A stretch of DNA of 64,000 nucleotides, taken from positions 62,001 through 126,000 of the forward strand of contig NZ_LFZV01000001.1 in assembly GCF_001183965.1 (NCBI RefSeq). The letters run 5' to 3'. The position numbers were made by a program, and so were the translations under genes. The notes under the pieces were generated by a model. That model saw only the letters and a list, made by a program, of their open reading frames with translations, ran no database searches and had not been told where the DNA came from. Numbering within the stretch: the first letter of the stretch is position 1; every line of letters begins with the position of its first letter. Positions 24,856 through 34,152 of this stretch are shown here, piece by piece. Origin of the DNA: Bacillus sp. FJAT-27916. GTDB lineage: Bacteria; Bacillota; Bacilli; Bacillales; Pradoshiaceae.

Positions 24856-25680
24856 ATGAGCTTGTTAAGACAAGGTACATGGAGAATCATTGACCATAGC
24901 ACATCAGGACTCTATGTGCGGGCGATTGATTCGTTCGCGACAGATGATACACTATGCGCAGCTGTAGGCGGCGGGCTGTCTCCGGCTGTGGCAAGAGCAT
25001 GGGTTCATAAGAAAACAGTCGTCATGGGCATTCAGGATGGGCGGCTTCCGTATTTGCAAAAGGGGATTGATTATGTGCATAGTCAAGACTATGACTGCAT
25101 AGTCCGCAACTCTGGCGGCCTTGCTGTCGTGCTTGATGAGGGGGTCCTTAACCTGACACTCGTTTTCCCGGAGGAGAATGGGAAGATTGGCATCAACAAA
25201 GGGTATGATGCGATGTGGGAGCTCATTTGCCACATGTTCCGTGATTTTGATCAAGAGATTGAGGCGGGTGAGATTGTCGGCTCGTATTGTCCGGGAAGCT
25301 ATGATCTAAGCATTCATGGCAAGAAGTTCGCTGGCATTTCCCAGCGAAGAATCCGCGGGGGAGTTGCTGTGCAAATTTATTTGGATGTGTGCGGAAATGC
25401 GGCAGACCGTGCTGCACTCATTAAGGAATTTTATGCACGGGCGCGCGGAGGAGAGGAGACGAAATTTGTCTATCCAGAGGTTAATCCTGCTGTGATGGCC
25501 TCCCTTTCCGAGCTTTTGGAGGTCAATCTCACAGTAGAGGATGTAGTCGGACGCTTCCTCCAATCAATCAAGAGTTTCTCTGATGAACTTGTGAGCGGGG
25601 GATTAAGCGGGGAAGAACGTCCTGTTTATGAGTCGTATTTAGAGAGAATACAAGAGCGAAATGAGAAGCTTGGCATTTGA
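24856..25680 (+). CDS. lipL: Octanoyl-[GcvH]:protein N-octanoyltransferase
   Basis: 274 aa, biotin/lipoate ligase-like fold. The catalytic cysteine is Cys145 in GSYCPGSYDLS, followed by the conserved lysine in HGKKFAGISQRR. LipL moves octanoyl from the GcvH protein to the E2 subunits of 2-oxoacid dehydrogenases in the Bacillus lipoate relay. It lies downstream of pta, as in B. subtilis (ywfL). AGAAGG precedes the ATG. Lipoate ligase LplA is unlikely because a catalytic Cys is present. Confidence 0.94.
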   Translation: MSLLRQGTWRIIDHSTSGLYVRAIDSFATDDTLCAAVGGGLSPAVARAWVHKKTVVMGIQDGRLPYLQKGIDYVHSQDYDCIVRNSGGLAVVLDEGVLNLTLVFPEENGKIGINKGYDAMWELICHMFRDFDQEIEAGEIVGSYCPGSYDLSIHGKKFAGISQRRIRGGVAVQIYLDVCGNAADRAALIKEFYARARGGEETKFVYPEVNPAVMASLSELLEVNLTVEDVVGRFLQSIKSFSDELVSGGLSGEERPVYESYLERIQERNEKLGI

Positions 25681-25681
25681 G

Positions 25682-25714
25682 GATAAGGGCAGTCACTGTC
25701 CTTATCTTTTTTTT
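25682..25714 (+). terminator. Terminator of lipL
   Basis: GATAAGGGCAGT pairs with ACTGTCCTTATC around a very short loop, followed by a run of T. Confidence 0.88.
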
Positions 25715-25720
25715 GCCCCC

Positions 25721-25756
25721 AAAATAAAAACCAGTTCACAGAATCGGAACTGGTTT
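25721..25756 (-). terminator. Terminator of rsfA
   Basis: AAACCAGTTC (25728-25737) pairs with GAACTGGTTT (25747-25756); the minus-strand continuation is TTTATTTTG. Confidence 0.88.
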
Positions 25757-25764
25757 GAAGGGGT

Positions 25765-26508
25765 TTATTCGGCAATTTTCTCAAGATTTCCGTTGCGGTC
25801 CATCTTGAATTTCGTTGCTTGGCGCTCTTCTTCTTCAAGAAGGGCAAGCTTACGGGCACGATTCATGATGTTCATGAGTGTTTCATAGTCTTCCTGGATC
25901 GTATGTGTGTTCTCTTGTACATTATCAAGCTTATGCTGGAGCTCCCGGTTTCTCTCCTTTAAATCACGCATTTCAAGCTTTAAACGATCATTTTCAGATT
26001 GCAAGGCTTGAATTTTCAGGCTGTCTCCGTCGTATGTTTGCAGGAAGGAAATAACGTCTGCCATGGTGATCTCTTGCTGCTGATAGTCATTCACCATCGG
26101 GAAGAAGCTTGGCTGCTCAATGATTGGCTCTTGAGCTGTAATAGGTTCTTCATGGACCGTTGGTTCGACATCCATTAATTCATCTTCCATGGCTGTCGTG
26201 ACCGTCTCGAAATCTCTTAGGGATGGCACAGGTGGTTGATAGAGAATTTTTTTCTTGCCGCCTTGGTCCTTTCCTAGCAGACGCTGGCGTTGTTTTCGCT
26301 GCTTGCGGGCCAATTGCAGGGCTTTCTCGTAATTATGGCGAACTACCGCGTTCCAGCGGAATCCGCAGGCTGCTGCCGTCCGGTTCAGCTTGTCGCCGAC
26401 CTCATCAAATGCATTTAATTGCGTGCTGCCTTCCCGGACATGCCTTAATACGGTCTCAGCCAGCAGCAAGTCGTTTTCTTCTGTCCACGCATCTTGTCTA
26501 ACTTTCAT
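25765..26508 (-). CDS. rsfA: Prespore-specific transcriptional regulator RsfA
   Basis: About 247 aa. The N-terminal Myb/SANT-like DNA-binding region has [19 protein letters not shown] and [19 protein letters not shown] (residues 7-62). A basic linker (RKQRKQRQR) and an acidic middle follow, and the C-terminus is a long coiled coil ([19 protein letters not shown]). RsfA modulates SigF-dependent transcription in the forespore. The frame is open further upstream, but the ATG at 26508 with GGGAG 8 bases before it gives the known N-terminus. A weak SigF-like -35 (GTATA) lies upstream. Confidence 0.93.
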   Translation of the reverse strand: MKVRQDAWTEENDLLLAETVLRHVREGSTQLNAFDEVGDKLNRTAAACGFRWNAVVRHNYEKALQLARKQRKQRQRLLGKDQGGKKKILYQPPVPSLRDFETVTTAMEDELMDVEPTVHEEPITAQEPIIEQPSFFPMVNDYQQQEITMADVISFLQTYDGDSLKIQALQSENDRLKLEMRDLKERNRELQHKLDNVQENTHTIQEDYETLMNIMNRARKLALLEEEERQATKFKMDRNGNLEKIAE

Positions 26509-26722
26509 GTCTACAACTCCCTTATAAAAAATAAATTTGCAAATTATGGTTCTAGCATGGGCATATAAGAGAGTTTTTATACAGGTTACTAGATTTTTTC
26601 GTTGCCTTATAGACTGTACATCCTTCTTGCAAACACGAATGTGTGAGTGATACAATACGCTTTAGGTCCAATAGTCCTGCATTTTTAGGGGCTAATTTTT
26701 TGGTAAGAAAGGATAGACGGTC

Positions 26723-26944
26723 ATGTCGAATGAATTTAGGGTATGTGACGACTGTCAAGCCACAAACTTAAAAACATTGCTGCCAAAATTAAAAAAGGTT
26801 GATCCAGATGCAAAAATCGAAATTGGGTGCCAGTCCTACTGTGGACCGGGGCGCAAGAAATCCTTTGCCTTCGTGAACAACCGTCCGGTGGCTGCCCTGA
26901 CAGAAGATGAATTGATTGAAAAGGTGCAAAAGAAGATTAAATAA
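26723..26944 (+). CDS. DUF1450 (YuzB-like) small cysteine protein
   Basis: 73 aa. It contains CDDC near the N-terminus and [10 protein letters not shown] in the middle, the Cys pattern of the DUF1450/YuzB family, which has a thioredoxin-like or ferredoxin-like small fold. The function is unknown; the cysteine layout suggests metal or Fe-S binding. It is monocistronic, with AGAAAGG 15-20 bases upstream and a terminator after it. Confidence 0.85.
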   Translation: MSNEFRVCDDCQATNLKTLLPKLKKVDPDAKIEIGCQSYCGPGRKKSFAFVNNRPVAALTEDELIEKVQKKIK

Positions 26945-26947
26945 TAC

Positions 26948-26983
26948 AGAAGCCGTACTCCGAATTTGGGGTGCGGCTTCTTT
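26948..26983 (+). terminator. Terminator of the DUF1450 gene
   Basis: AGAAGCCGTACTCC pairs with GGGGTGCGGCTTCT and is followed by TTT. Confidence 0.85.
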
Positions 26984-27042
26984 TCATAAAATCGTCGCTG
27001 TGAACCATACTAAGAGGAATCTTAGATGGGGAAGGGGATCGA

Positions 27043-30000
27043 ATGAGGTTTTTACTGATAATTGCTGCAGCCTTTATCTTCGGAGCGGGATTTTCTCCGT
27101 TTCATGACAGGGAAGAGATACCGGATCTGCTGATTACAGAGGTTTCCCCGAGCGGGAAGCAGTATGAATATATCGAGATCTACAATAATACGAGCGATCC
27201 GGTGAATCTTGGTGATTATGCGCTTCGCTATTTGGCAATGGATGAAACGATGCGCACTTGGGATCTGAAGGAGCGGACGATGGTACCGCCAGGCAAGGCC
27301 GCTGTTTTATGGCTTACGAAGGATCGCCCGTCGGCTGAATTTAAGAAGCATTACAAGATGGATGTCGAGCTTTTGGCGACCATAAAAGGGTCCTTGAAGA
27401 ATAAGGGCAAGAATACGCTCGTCCTTGCCACTGATACTGGGGCTGTCGTCTCCTATGTTTCATATGAAACTGGAAATACACATTTCCGCCACTCAGGGAA
27501 GAAAAAGAAGCTAAAGCAGCTCGATGAAACGGCTCCGTCGCCTGGCAGGGTCACGCATGAGCAAGTACCGGACAAATGGAATGAAAAGCAGGCAGGAGCG
27601 CAATTGACCCTTGCACCAATTAGTCTTCCAGCTGAAATCCCTGAACGGACAGACCTTGAGCTTGAGGTGGAGGTAAAGGGACGAGAGCAGGCGAAGAGGG
27701 TGGAAATGTTTTATAAACGGGCGCAGGATAAAACGTATTCCCGCGTCAATTTCACCATGAAAACATTGGAGACCTTCCAAGGAAACATCTCACGTTATGA
27801 CATCTACGGTGCCCAGCCAAATGTGCAGTACTTTTTCGAGTTGTCAGATGGTTTAGGAACGACAACTCGCTATCCGGCTAAGGGGTTTAAGACCATTAAG
27901 GTCGGAAATCCAGCGATGTACAAGTCTGTTAAGCCGGGGCTGTCTGTTCAGGATAATACCATTTTGCGTGGTGTAAAGAAGATTCAGGTACATAAGCGTT
28001 GGGCGGATGAACAGCTGAATTTAACATTGGATAGCATGCCGCTTCCCACGCAAAAAACATTAGGAAAGCCAGCTGCCTTCGTATTTGAGGGGCTTGGAAT
28101 TGATGAGCGGAAGAAGAGCGCCATCTTTGTCGGAAAACAATTGATTGCCTCGCTTGCACCGACAGAGGGCGAGTACCAGCCATATGAAATATCGATTCCG
28201 CTTGAGACGCTGAAGCCCGGGAAGAACCGGATTGCCATCCATACCGGAACGAAAAGGGAGGTGTACCGCTCAGGAAAGGTCGCAGATGTGAAGGAGGCAG
28301 ACCGCTTTACGGTCAAAAATAGTAAACTGCTGCTTGATGATGGAACAATTATTCGGCCAAAGATGGTTAAAAGTATCAATGCAGAAGGGGATGAGTTGAA
28401 GAAGGCTTACCGGGATGAACATCCTTGGGCACTTGGGAAGAAGGGCGTACTCATTCAAGTATTTGAGTTCCATATCTCTGCCGATAAATTTAAGACGTTG
28501 CAAGCAGAGATTGATACATCGGCTTATGAGGATGGAATCCATCTCATTAAGGCAGAAGGGGAAGCGGAGTATGAGGCACAAACCGTCTTCGATAATTCGC
28601 CGCCGAAGCTCAATCCAGTCACCCCTGAGAAGGGGAAAACCTATAAAGGCACCTTTACGATTACTGCCAACCCGGAGGATAAGATCACTTCCATCGCATC
28701 AGTGAAGGGGTATTTAGACGGAAAAGAAATCGAGCTGCCGTACACCACCTCCTCCGGCAAGCTGAAGAAAGGCAAGCATACCGTTCGATTTGTAGCGACA
28801 GATGCGGCAGGTAATCGGGCAAAGAAAACAATCCCGTTTCGAATTGTTGAGGAGACACCAATCATCTCTGGGCAGATCAGCCCGAAAAAGGGGGAGAAGG
28901 ACGTCTCCCTTCATCCTTCTTTAAGTGTGAAGGTGGAGGACCCAACCGATGATAAGCTGCTGGCGAGATTTTATGCCGGCCATCGGTATGATGCGGCAGG
29001 CGGGCAAATGAAGGCTTACACAAACATTGCAGCTGAGGAGCCGCCGAAGGGATTGACGACAGAACGAGAGGAACCTGTGAAGAGACGGCAACTGAGACGA
29101 ATCTCCAAGGTAGATGGGAAGTATTGGACCACTGAAGCGGATTCTGGCTTCCCGTATCAGCGTTATCAGGTAAAAGTAGCTGAACCCGGATCTGCCCTCA
29201 AAGAGGTGGAGCTTGAGTGGGTTGGACATTCCCTCCAGGGCAGGCGGGTGACTATGTATGCTTGGAACAGGCTTCAGTCAAGATGGGATGCCCTCGTTTA
29301 CGGCTATGGGGAGGATGATTTTACCCTGCGGTCAAGCATTGAGCCGGAGACTTATATGAAGGATGGGCTGGTCGATGTGCTTATCCAGGATAAGATTGTT
29401 GATGAAGTGAATCGGCCGTTTAATCTTGTCTGGATGTCGGATACCCAATATTATTCTGAGACCTTTGCCCATGTGTTTCCGGTCATGACAAATTGGATCC
29501 GTATTCAGAATCAGCTAGGGAATGCCGAATATGTCATCCATACAGGTGACCTCGTCAATGTCCGCTGGGATAAGGAACAATGGGATGTGGCCGACCGTTC
29601 GATGAGCATTCTTGATGAGAATCGTATTCCATATGGAGTCTTATCCGGCAATCATGATGTCGGGAATCTTGTTCATGATTATCGTAATTATGCCCGCTAT
29701 TTCGGCAAGCGGCGCTTTCATGAAAGCCCGTTCTACAATGGGACGAAGCAGAATCGAAACCATTATGACCTGATGTCATTTGGCGGTCATGATTTCTTAT
29801 TCCTCTATTTAGGCTGGGGCCATGAAACCAGCCGGGAGACACTTAAATGGGTCGACCGTGTGCTGCGCCATTATTCGGAGCGGAATGTCGTGCTCGCTGT
29901 CCATAATTATTTGGATGATGAGGGGAGCCGAACCTATAATGGCAAGCAGGTCTTCAATAAAATCGTTCGAAGGTATGACAATATCAAGCTTGTGCTTGCG

Positions 30001-30471
30001 GGCCATATCCCAGGTGCCAGCCGGCATACCGCCGAGATCCCGGTGAAGGAAAGGCCTGGACATGTGCGCAAGGTGTATGAGATGCTTGCTGACTATCAAA
30101 GCGGTCCTGAAGGCGGTCAAGGCTATATGAGGATGCTGCACTTTGACCCTGCTCATAAGCGGCTGAGCGTAAAGACGTATTCACCTTATCTAGATGACCA
30201 TAATTTCTTTGAGCCGGAGAAGGATGAATTCACCATTGAAGGGCTTGAATTGAACCCAATCCATAAGCAGGTTGCCACTGATTATATTGGCGTTAATGTC
30301 TACACGAACAAAGCAATCGGACGTGATTATGCGGGGAAAAAGAATCGAAAGGTGAAGGCTAAGCTCCGCGATTTAACTAAGGATACTGAGTACTTTTGGT
30401 ATGTGGAGCTCAGTGACAGCTACGGCGGCTGGACGAGATCTCCGTTATGGAATTTCAGAACGAAAGAGTAA
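27043..30471 (+). CDS. Large secreted metallophosphoesterase with lamin-tail domain
   Basis: 1142 aa. A short signal peptide (residues 1-18, hydrophobic LLIIAAAFIFGAGF) is followed by a lamin-tail (LTD) domain at about 27-130 (LLITEVSPSG, YIEIYNNTSDPVNLGDYAL). A long middle of beta-rich modules includes an Ig-like one at about 555-650 (VRFVATDAAGNRA). The calcineurin-type phosphoesterase domain at about 790-1010 has SDTQ, GDLVN, GNHD, AVHNYL and AGHIPG metal motifs. A C-terminal fibronectin-like tail follows. It would act outside the cell on a phosphomonoester or diester; the substrate is unknown. GGGGAAGGGG precedes the ATG. It is monocistronic. B. subtilis YvnB is a possible relative by architecture. 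Confidence 0.85.
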   Translation: MRFLLIIAAAFIFGAGFSPFHDREEIPDLLITEVSPSGKQYEYIEIYNNTSDPVNLGDYALRYLAMDETMRTWDLKERTMVPPGKAAVLWLTKDRPSAEFKKHYKMDVELLATIKGSLKNKGKNTLVLATDTGAVVSYVSYETGNTHFRHSGKKKKLKQLDETAPSPGRVTHEQVPDKWNEKQAGAQLTLAPISLPAEIPERTDLELEVEVKGREQAKRVEMFYKRAQDKTYSRVNFTMKTLETFQGNISRYDIYGAQPNVQYFFELSDGLGTTTRYPAKGFKTIKVGNPAMYKSVKPGLSVQDNTILRGVKKIQVHKRWADEQLNLTLDSMPLPTQKTLGKPAAFVFEGLGIDERKKSAIFVGKQLIASLAPTEGEYQPYEISIPLETLKPGKNRIAIHTGTKREVYRSGKVADVKEADRFTVKNSKLLLDDGTIIRPKMVKSINAEGDELKKAYRDEHPWALGKKGVLIQVFEFHISADKFKTLQAEIDTSAYEDGIHLIKAEGEAEYEAQTVFDNSPPKLNPVTPEKGKTYKGTFTITANPEDKITSIASVKGYLDGKEIELPYTTSSGKLKKGKHTVRFVATDAAGNRAKKTIPFRIVEETPIISGQISPKKGEKDVSLHPSLSVKVEDPTDDKLLARFYAGHRYDAAGGQMKAYTNIAAEEPPKGLTTEREEPVKRRQLRRISKVDGKYWTTEADSGFPYQRYQVKVAEPGSALKEVELEWVGHSLQGRRVTMYAWNRLQSRWDALVYGYGEDDFTLRSSIEPETYMKDGLVDVLIQDKIVDEVNRPFNLVWMSDTQYYSETFAHVFPVMTNWIRIQNQLGNAEYVIHTGDLVNVRWDKEQWDVADRSMSILDENRIPYGVLSGNHDVGNLVHDYRNYARYFGKRRFHESPFYNGTKQNRNHYDLMSFGGHDFLFLYLGWGHETSRETLKWVDRVLRHYSERNVVLAVHNYLDDEGSRTYNGKQVFNKIVRRYDNIKLVLAGHIPGASRHTAEIPVKERPGHVRKVYEMLADYQSGPEGGQGYMRMLHFDPAHKRLSVKTYSPYLDDHNFFEPEKDEFTIEGLELNPIHKQVATDYIGVNVYTNKAIGRDYAGKKNRKVKAKLRDLTKDTEYFWYVELSDSYGGWTRSPLWNFRTKE

Positions 30472-30477
30472 GGATTG

Positions 30478-30508
30478 CCTCCATGCAGGAAAGTGCATGG
30501 AGGTTTTT
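30478..30508 (+). terminator. Terminator of the metallophosphoesterase gene
   Basis: Perfect stem CCTCCATGCA (30478-30487) with TGCATGGAGG (30494-30503), then TTTTT. Confidence 0.93.
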
Positions 30509-30607
30509 ACATGGCAAAAAAACCATTTTTTAAAAGGAGGCGAGAATATGTTTTTTAAATCAAACAAGCTATAATAAAAACATGATTGAGAAGGAAGAGG
30601 GAATCAG

Positions 30608-31912
30608 ATGGAGTATTCTCTGCAGAAAATGAACGAAGAAAAAGTATTTAAAGACCCGGTGCACCGCTATGTGCACGTCAATGACCGCGTCATTTGGGAC
30701 CTGGTCGACACGAAAGAGTTCCAGCGCCTGCGCCGCATTAAGCAGCTTGGCACGACCTATTTGACCTTCCACGGGGCCGAGCACAGCCGGTTCAACCACT
30801 CTCTCGGAGTATACGAGATTGTGAGACGGATTGTGGATGGTGTGTTTGACGGGCGGGAGCAATGGAATCCAAAGGACCGCCTATTATCCTTATGTGCGGC
30901 TCTCTTGCATGATTTAGGCCATGGACCGTTCTCACATTCGTTTGAGAAGGTATTTGAAATGGACCATGAAATGTTCACGCGTAAGATTATCCTCGGCGAT
31001 ACAGAAGTCAATGAAGTGCTCAGAAGAGTGAACGAAGATTTCCCGAAGGAAGTAGCGGAGGTCATTGCGAAGACGCATGCGAACAAGCTTGTTGTCAGCT
31101 TAATCTCAAGTCAGCTTGACGCCGACCGGATGGATTATTTGCTGCGCGACGCCTATTTCACAGGGGTCAGCTATGGCCAATTTGATATGGAACGTATTCT
31201 GCGCGTGATGCGTCCGACAGAGGAGCAGGTCGTCTTCAAGCAAAGCGGCATGCATGCGGTAGAAGACTATATCATGAGCCGCTATCAAATGTACTGGCAG
31301 GTCTATTTCCACCCGGTTACGAGGAGCGCAGAAGTCATTCTGACGAAGATCCTCCATCGTGCCAAAGAGCTTTATAAAGAAAATTACCACTTTAAACACG
31401 AACCATATCATTTTAATTCCTTATTTACCCATACGGTTACTCTTCAAGACTACCTGAAATTGGACGATGCTGTTATGCTATATTACTTCCAGCAATGGGA
31501 AGAAGAAGAGGATCCTATCTTAAGTGATCTATGCCGCCGGTTCAATAACCGCGATTTATTCCAATATGTTGAGTTCACGCCATCCAATAAAGAGATGAAG
31601 AAGCTTCTTGAATTAACGCAGTTATTTGCGAAGGCAGAGCTCGACCCAGACTATTATTTAGTGCTCGACTCGTCATCTGACCTTCCATATGACTTCTACC
31701 GTCCAGGTGAAGAAGAGGAACGGGTACCAATCTATCTGTTATCGAAGAAGAAAGAGCTGAAGGAGCTGTCCCGTGAATCGGATATCGTGGATGCCATCTC
31801 CGGTAAAAGGCGAACAGATCATAAGCTCTATTTCCCTGCCGATATGCTTGGGGACATGTCAACACACAGGCAGGAGAAAGAAGAAATCAAGCGAATACTC
31901 GAGTGGGAGTAA
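30608..31912 (+). CDS. ywfO: HD-domain phosphohydrolase YwfO (dNTPase-like)
   Basis: 434 aa. HD motifs are His59/His64 in EHSRFNHSLG, His101-Asp102 in LLHDLGHGPFSH, and the late Asp in SQLDADRMDYLLRDA. The family belongs with deoxynucleoside triphosphate triphosphohydrolases and probably trims dNTP pools or related nucleotides. The position before ywgA matches B. subtilis. The RBS region is AGGAAGAGGG. The gap to ywgA is 21 bp without a terminator, so they are probably one transcript. Confidence 0.92.
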   Translation: MEYSLQKMNEEKVFKDPVHRYVHVNDRVIWDLVDTKEFQRLRRIKQLGTTYLTFHGAEHSRFNHSLGVYEIVRRIVDGVFDGREQWNPKDRLLSLCAALLHDLGHGPFSHSFEKVFEMDHEMFTRKIILGDTEVNEVLRRVNEDFPKEVAEVIAKTHANKLVVSLISSQLDADRMDYLLRDAYFTGVSYGQFDMERILRVMRPTEEQVVFKQSGMHAVEDYIMSRYQMYWQVYFHPVTRSAEVILTKILHRAKELYKENYHFKHEPYHFNSLFTHTVTLQDYLKLDDAVMLYYFQQWEEEEDPILSDLCRRFNNRDLFQYVEFTPSNKEMKKLLELTQLFAKAELDPDYYLVLDSSSDLPYDFYRPGEEEERVPIYLLSKKKELKELSRESDIVDAISGKRRTDHKLYFPADMLGDMSTHRQEKEEIKRILEWE

Positions 31913-31933
31913 TATACACAAAAGAGGTGAAGA

Positions 31934-32461
31934 ATGGTGTTAAAGGATCATGCACGCATCCTTTCAGCCATAAATGCAGCAGGGCATATTGCTGGAAGAA
32001 AAAAGCTTCAAAAGATGATCTTTATATCAAAGAAACTACAATATCCATTTCATGAGAAATTTGAATTTCATTTTTACGGGCCATACTCAGAGGAATTGAC
32101 ACTAAAGATTGAGGAATTGCGCAATCTTGGGTTAATTGAGGAGCTGAAGGATAAGGAGAACGGATACCTTCAATATGATTACTCATTGACCGATGCCGGA
32201 CACGAGTTCCTGACCTTGTATAAGGACGGCCTTGATGAGCGTCTTGCCCTCTGTCTGAAGGAGCTTAACGGACAGCCCGCCCGCTTCCTTGAGCTTGTTT
32301 CAACGATCCTTTTCTTTGACCATTTAACGAAGCCGGAGGTCATTCAGAAGATTCAAGAGCTGAAGGCAAAGCAGAACTATACGGCTGAGGAAATGGAAGA
32401 GGCCTTTATCTATGTCAGCCAACTGATGGAGAACAATAAGCCATTATCCATGAATTCATAA
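31934..32461 (+). CDS. ywgA: YwgA family protein
   Basis: 175 aa. The N-terminus, ILSAINAAGHIAGRKKLQKM followed by the FHFYGPYS block, is a helix-turn-helix-like module that resembles the SocA/Panacea antitoxin-associated fold. The function is unknown. GAGGTG precedes the ATG. It follows ywfO closely and ends at a terminator convergent with ywhB, as in B. subtilis. Confidence 0.88.
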   Translation: MVLKDHARILSAINAAGHIAGRKKLQKMIFISKKLQYPFHEKFEFHFYGPYSEELTLKIEELRNLGLIEELKDKENGYLQYDYSLTDAGHEFLTLYKDGLDERLALCLKELNGQPARFLELVSTILFFDHLTKPEVIQKIQELKAKQNYTAEEMEEAFIYVSQLMENNKPLSMNS

Positions 32462-32466
32462 AGTAA

Positions 32467-32497
32467 AAAGAATGGAGCAGTCTCTGCTCCATTCTTT
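32467..32497 (+). terminator. Terminator of ywgA
   Basis: AAAGAATGGAGCAG pairs with CTGCTCCATTCTTT around a short loop. Confidence 0.85.
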
Positions 32498-32508
32498 GCC
32501 ATCAGGCT

Positions 32509-32694
32509 TTATTGGTCGCTTAAGCGCTTACCGCCAGGGGCATAATGGTTTTTGGACATTTCTTCAATGAAGACCGTAATATTTTCACGCGGAGCACCCG
32601 TAGTTTCAGAAACCGCCTCCGTTACTTTTTCACAAAGGGCTTTCTTTTGCTCCTCAGTGCGTCCTTCAAGCATCTTTACAGTCACAAATGGCAT
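32509..32694 (-). CDS. ywhB: 4-oxalocrotonate tautomerase family protein
   Basis: 61 aa. After removal of Met the N-terminal residue is Pro1, the catalytic base of the family; the sequence continues FVTVKMLEGRT and has an Arg in EGRTEEQK and GAPRENITV. B. subtilis YwhB shows phenylpyruvate and 2-hydroxymuconate tautomerase activity in vitro, but its biological role is unclear. AGGAGG lies upstream of the ATG. It is divergent from ywhC. Confidence 0.92.
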   Translation of the reverse strand: MPFVTVKMLEGRTEEQKKALCEKVTEAVSETTGAPRENITVFIEEMSKNHYAPGGKRLSDQ

Positions 32695-32804
32695 GGATAT
32701 TCCTCCTTGGTTATCATGGATATGGGATTAGTTTTTCATAAATAGAAAGAGAAAGCAAGCTGGCCTCTTAAATCTAATGGAGGCAAGCCGAAAGGGAGAT
32801 GTTT

Positions 32805-33443
32805 GTGGATTTTCAAAATATCATCACCAACTTACCGTATATGCTTGTCACGCTGGCAATTGCCTTTACGGTACATGAATATGCCCACGCCTATGCGGCC
32901 TATAAATTTGGTGATCAAACAGCAAAGAATCAAGGGCGGCTGACCTTGAACCCGCTCGTACATATAGACCCGATTGGGGCCATCTTTCTAATCCTATTTG
33001 GATTTGGATGGGCTAAGCCGGTACCTGTGAACCGATTCTTCTTCAAAAACCCGCGTTTGAACGGAATTATCGTCTCTATCGTAGGGCCTTTAAGCAATCT
33101 CGTACTCGCGTTTGTGGCGGTTTTGATTGTTCTTTTCATCCAGCAGTTCAATCTCGGAATGATGATCCCATATTTTATCTTCAAATTCATTAGCATATTC
33201 ATTAATATCAATGTGTTGCTGTTCGTGTTCAATTTATTGCCTTTTCCTCCATTAGATGGGTATCGTATAATAGAGGACCTTGTCAACCCGGATTTGCGGG
33301 CAAAAATGACGCAGTACGAGCAATATGGGGTACTGATCTTCCTTATTCTTGTCATTACGCCGCTCGGCAACTACACGATTGACCCTATTCTCTATAATCT
33401 TGTACCGAGCATCCGGGATGCATTATATTCGATTTTATATTAA
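32805..33443 (+). CDS. ywhC: Site-2 protease family membrane metalloprotease
   Basis: About 212 aa, M50 family (rhomboid-unrelated, SpoIVFB-like short form). The zinc motif HEYAH is at residues 24-28 of the first hydrophobic segment, with NLLPFPPLDG as the third zinc ligand region, and there are several transmembrane helices. The substrate is unknown. An ATG at 32799 abuts the ribosome site AAAGGGAG (32791-32798) with no spacing. The in-frame GTG at 32805, 6 bases after it, is the better start. ywhD follows by 21 bp. Confidence 0.9.
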   Translation: MDFQNIITNLPYMLVTLAIAFTVHEYAHAYAAYKFGDQTAKNQGRLTLNPLVHIDPIGAIFLILFGFGWAKPVPVNRFFFKNPRLNGIIVSIVGPLSNLVLAFVAVLIVLFIQQFNLGMMIPYFIFKFISIFININVLLFVFNLLPFPPLDGYRIIEDLVNPDLRAKMTQYEQYGVLIFLILVITPLGNYTIDPILYNLVPSIRDALYSILY

Positions 33444-33464
33444 AAGGAGGCTTCTGATTGGACC

Positions 33465-33980
33465 ATGAGCCAAGAAAAGAAAAAACCAACCTTCAATATT
33501 ATTAAAAACAATCCGACAGACGGCCATAAAGGCTACGGCATCGGTGCCCTCAGCCTTGAAAATGTCTCTCCTGTCTTCGTTGATGTGGAAGAAAAGAGAG
33601 CATTCGTCGATATCGGTGCCATGCATGCGCGCAGTGAAATCGAAAGACGAATCAAATTCCTGCCGAACAAAGAAGAAGTGCCAAACGGAAAACCATACTG
33701 GCTCGTCTGGGTAACGATTGAACAGGCGCCGACTGGTGCTTACTATGCCGGTGTAACAGCCTGTGAAATGACCGTTGACCAAGAAATCCGCCGCGGGTAT
33801 AAATCCTTGCCGGAGCATGTAAACCGTATGGATAAATCCCTTAAACGGCACATCATCGTTGACCATATGGACGACAGCTCAAAGAAAGTCCTCGCCGACT
33901 TCCTTAAGAGCCATAATGAAGACCTATGGAACAATTCCTCAGACGAATTGAAGCAGCAACTAAATGTGTCAGAAATGTGA
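33465..33980 (+). CDS. ywhD: YwhD family protein
   Basis: 171 aa, conserved Bacillus protein of unknown function. Recognisable stretches are FNIIKNNPTDGHKGYGIGAL and HMDDSSKKVLADFL. AAAAGGAGG ends 14 bases before the ATG, a long spacing, and no in-frame alternative start gives a better distance. It is co-directional with ywhC and ends at a strong terminator. Confidence 0.88.
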   Translation: MSQEKKKPTFNIIKNNPTDGHKGYGIGALSLENVSPVFVDVEEKRAFVDIGAMHARSEIERRIKFLPNKEEVPNGKPYWLVWVTIEQAPTGAYYAGVTACEMTVDQEIRRGYKSLPEHVNRMDKSLKRHIIVDHMDDSSKKVLADFLKSHNEDLWNNSSDELKQQLNVSEM

Positions 33981-34090
33981 ACTTGGTGGAAGGAATTAGG
34001 CGGCTAATTGGCATATCACTTGTCGCCTGCAACCAAAAAAAGTAAACTAAAATCACGTGAAATTGTACATTCACGTAGAACTAGGACACG

Positions 34091-34132
34091 AAAATCCCCG
34101 AACCGAATACCGGTTTGGGGATTTTTGTTTTA
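34091..34132 (+). terminator. Terminator of ywhD
   Basis: AAAATCCCCGAACCG pairs with CGGTTTGGGGATTTT, then TGTTTT. A second small inverted repeat, ACGTGAA/TTCACGT, lies just upstream (about 34054-34076). Confidence 0.9.
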
Positions 34133-34152
34133 TTGGAGCGGAGGGAATTAAG

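Noticed and set aside
34057-34152. N-terminal extension of the GNAT protein
   Set aside because: It would translate the ywhD terminator hairpin; a strong ribosome site precedes the ATG at 34153.
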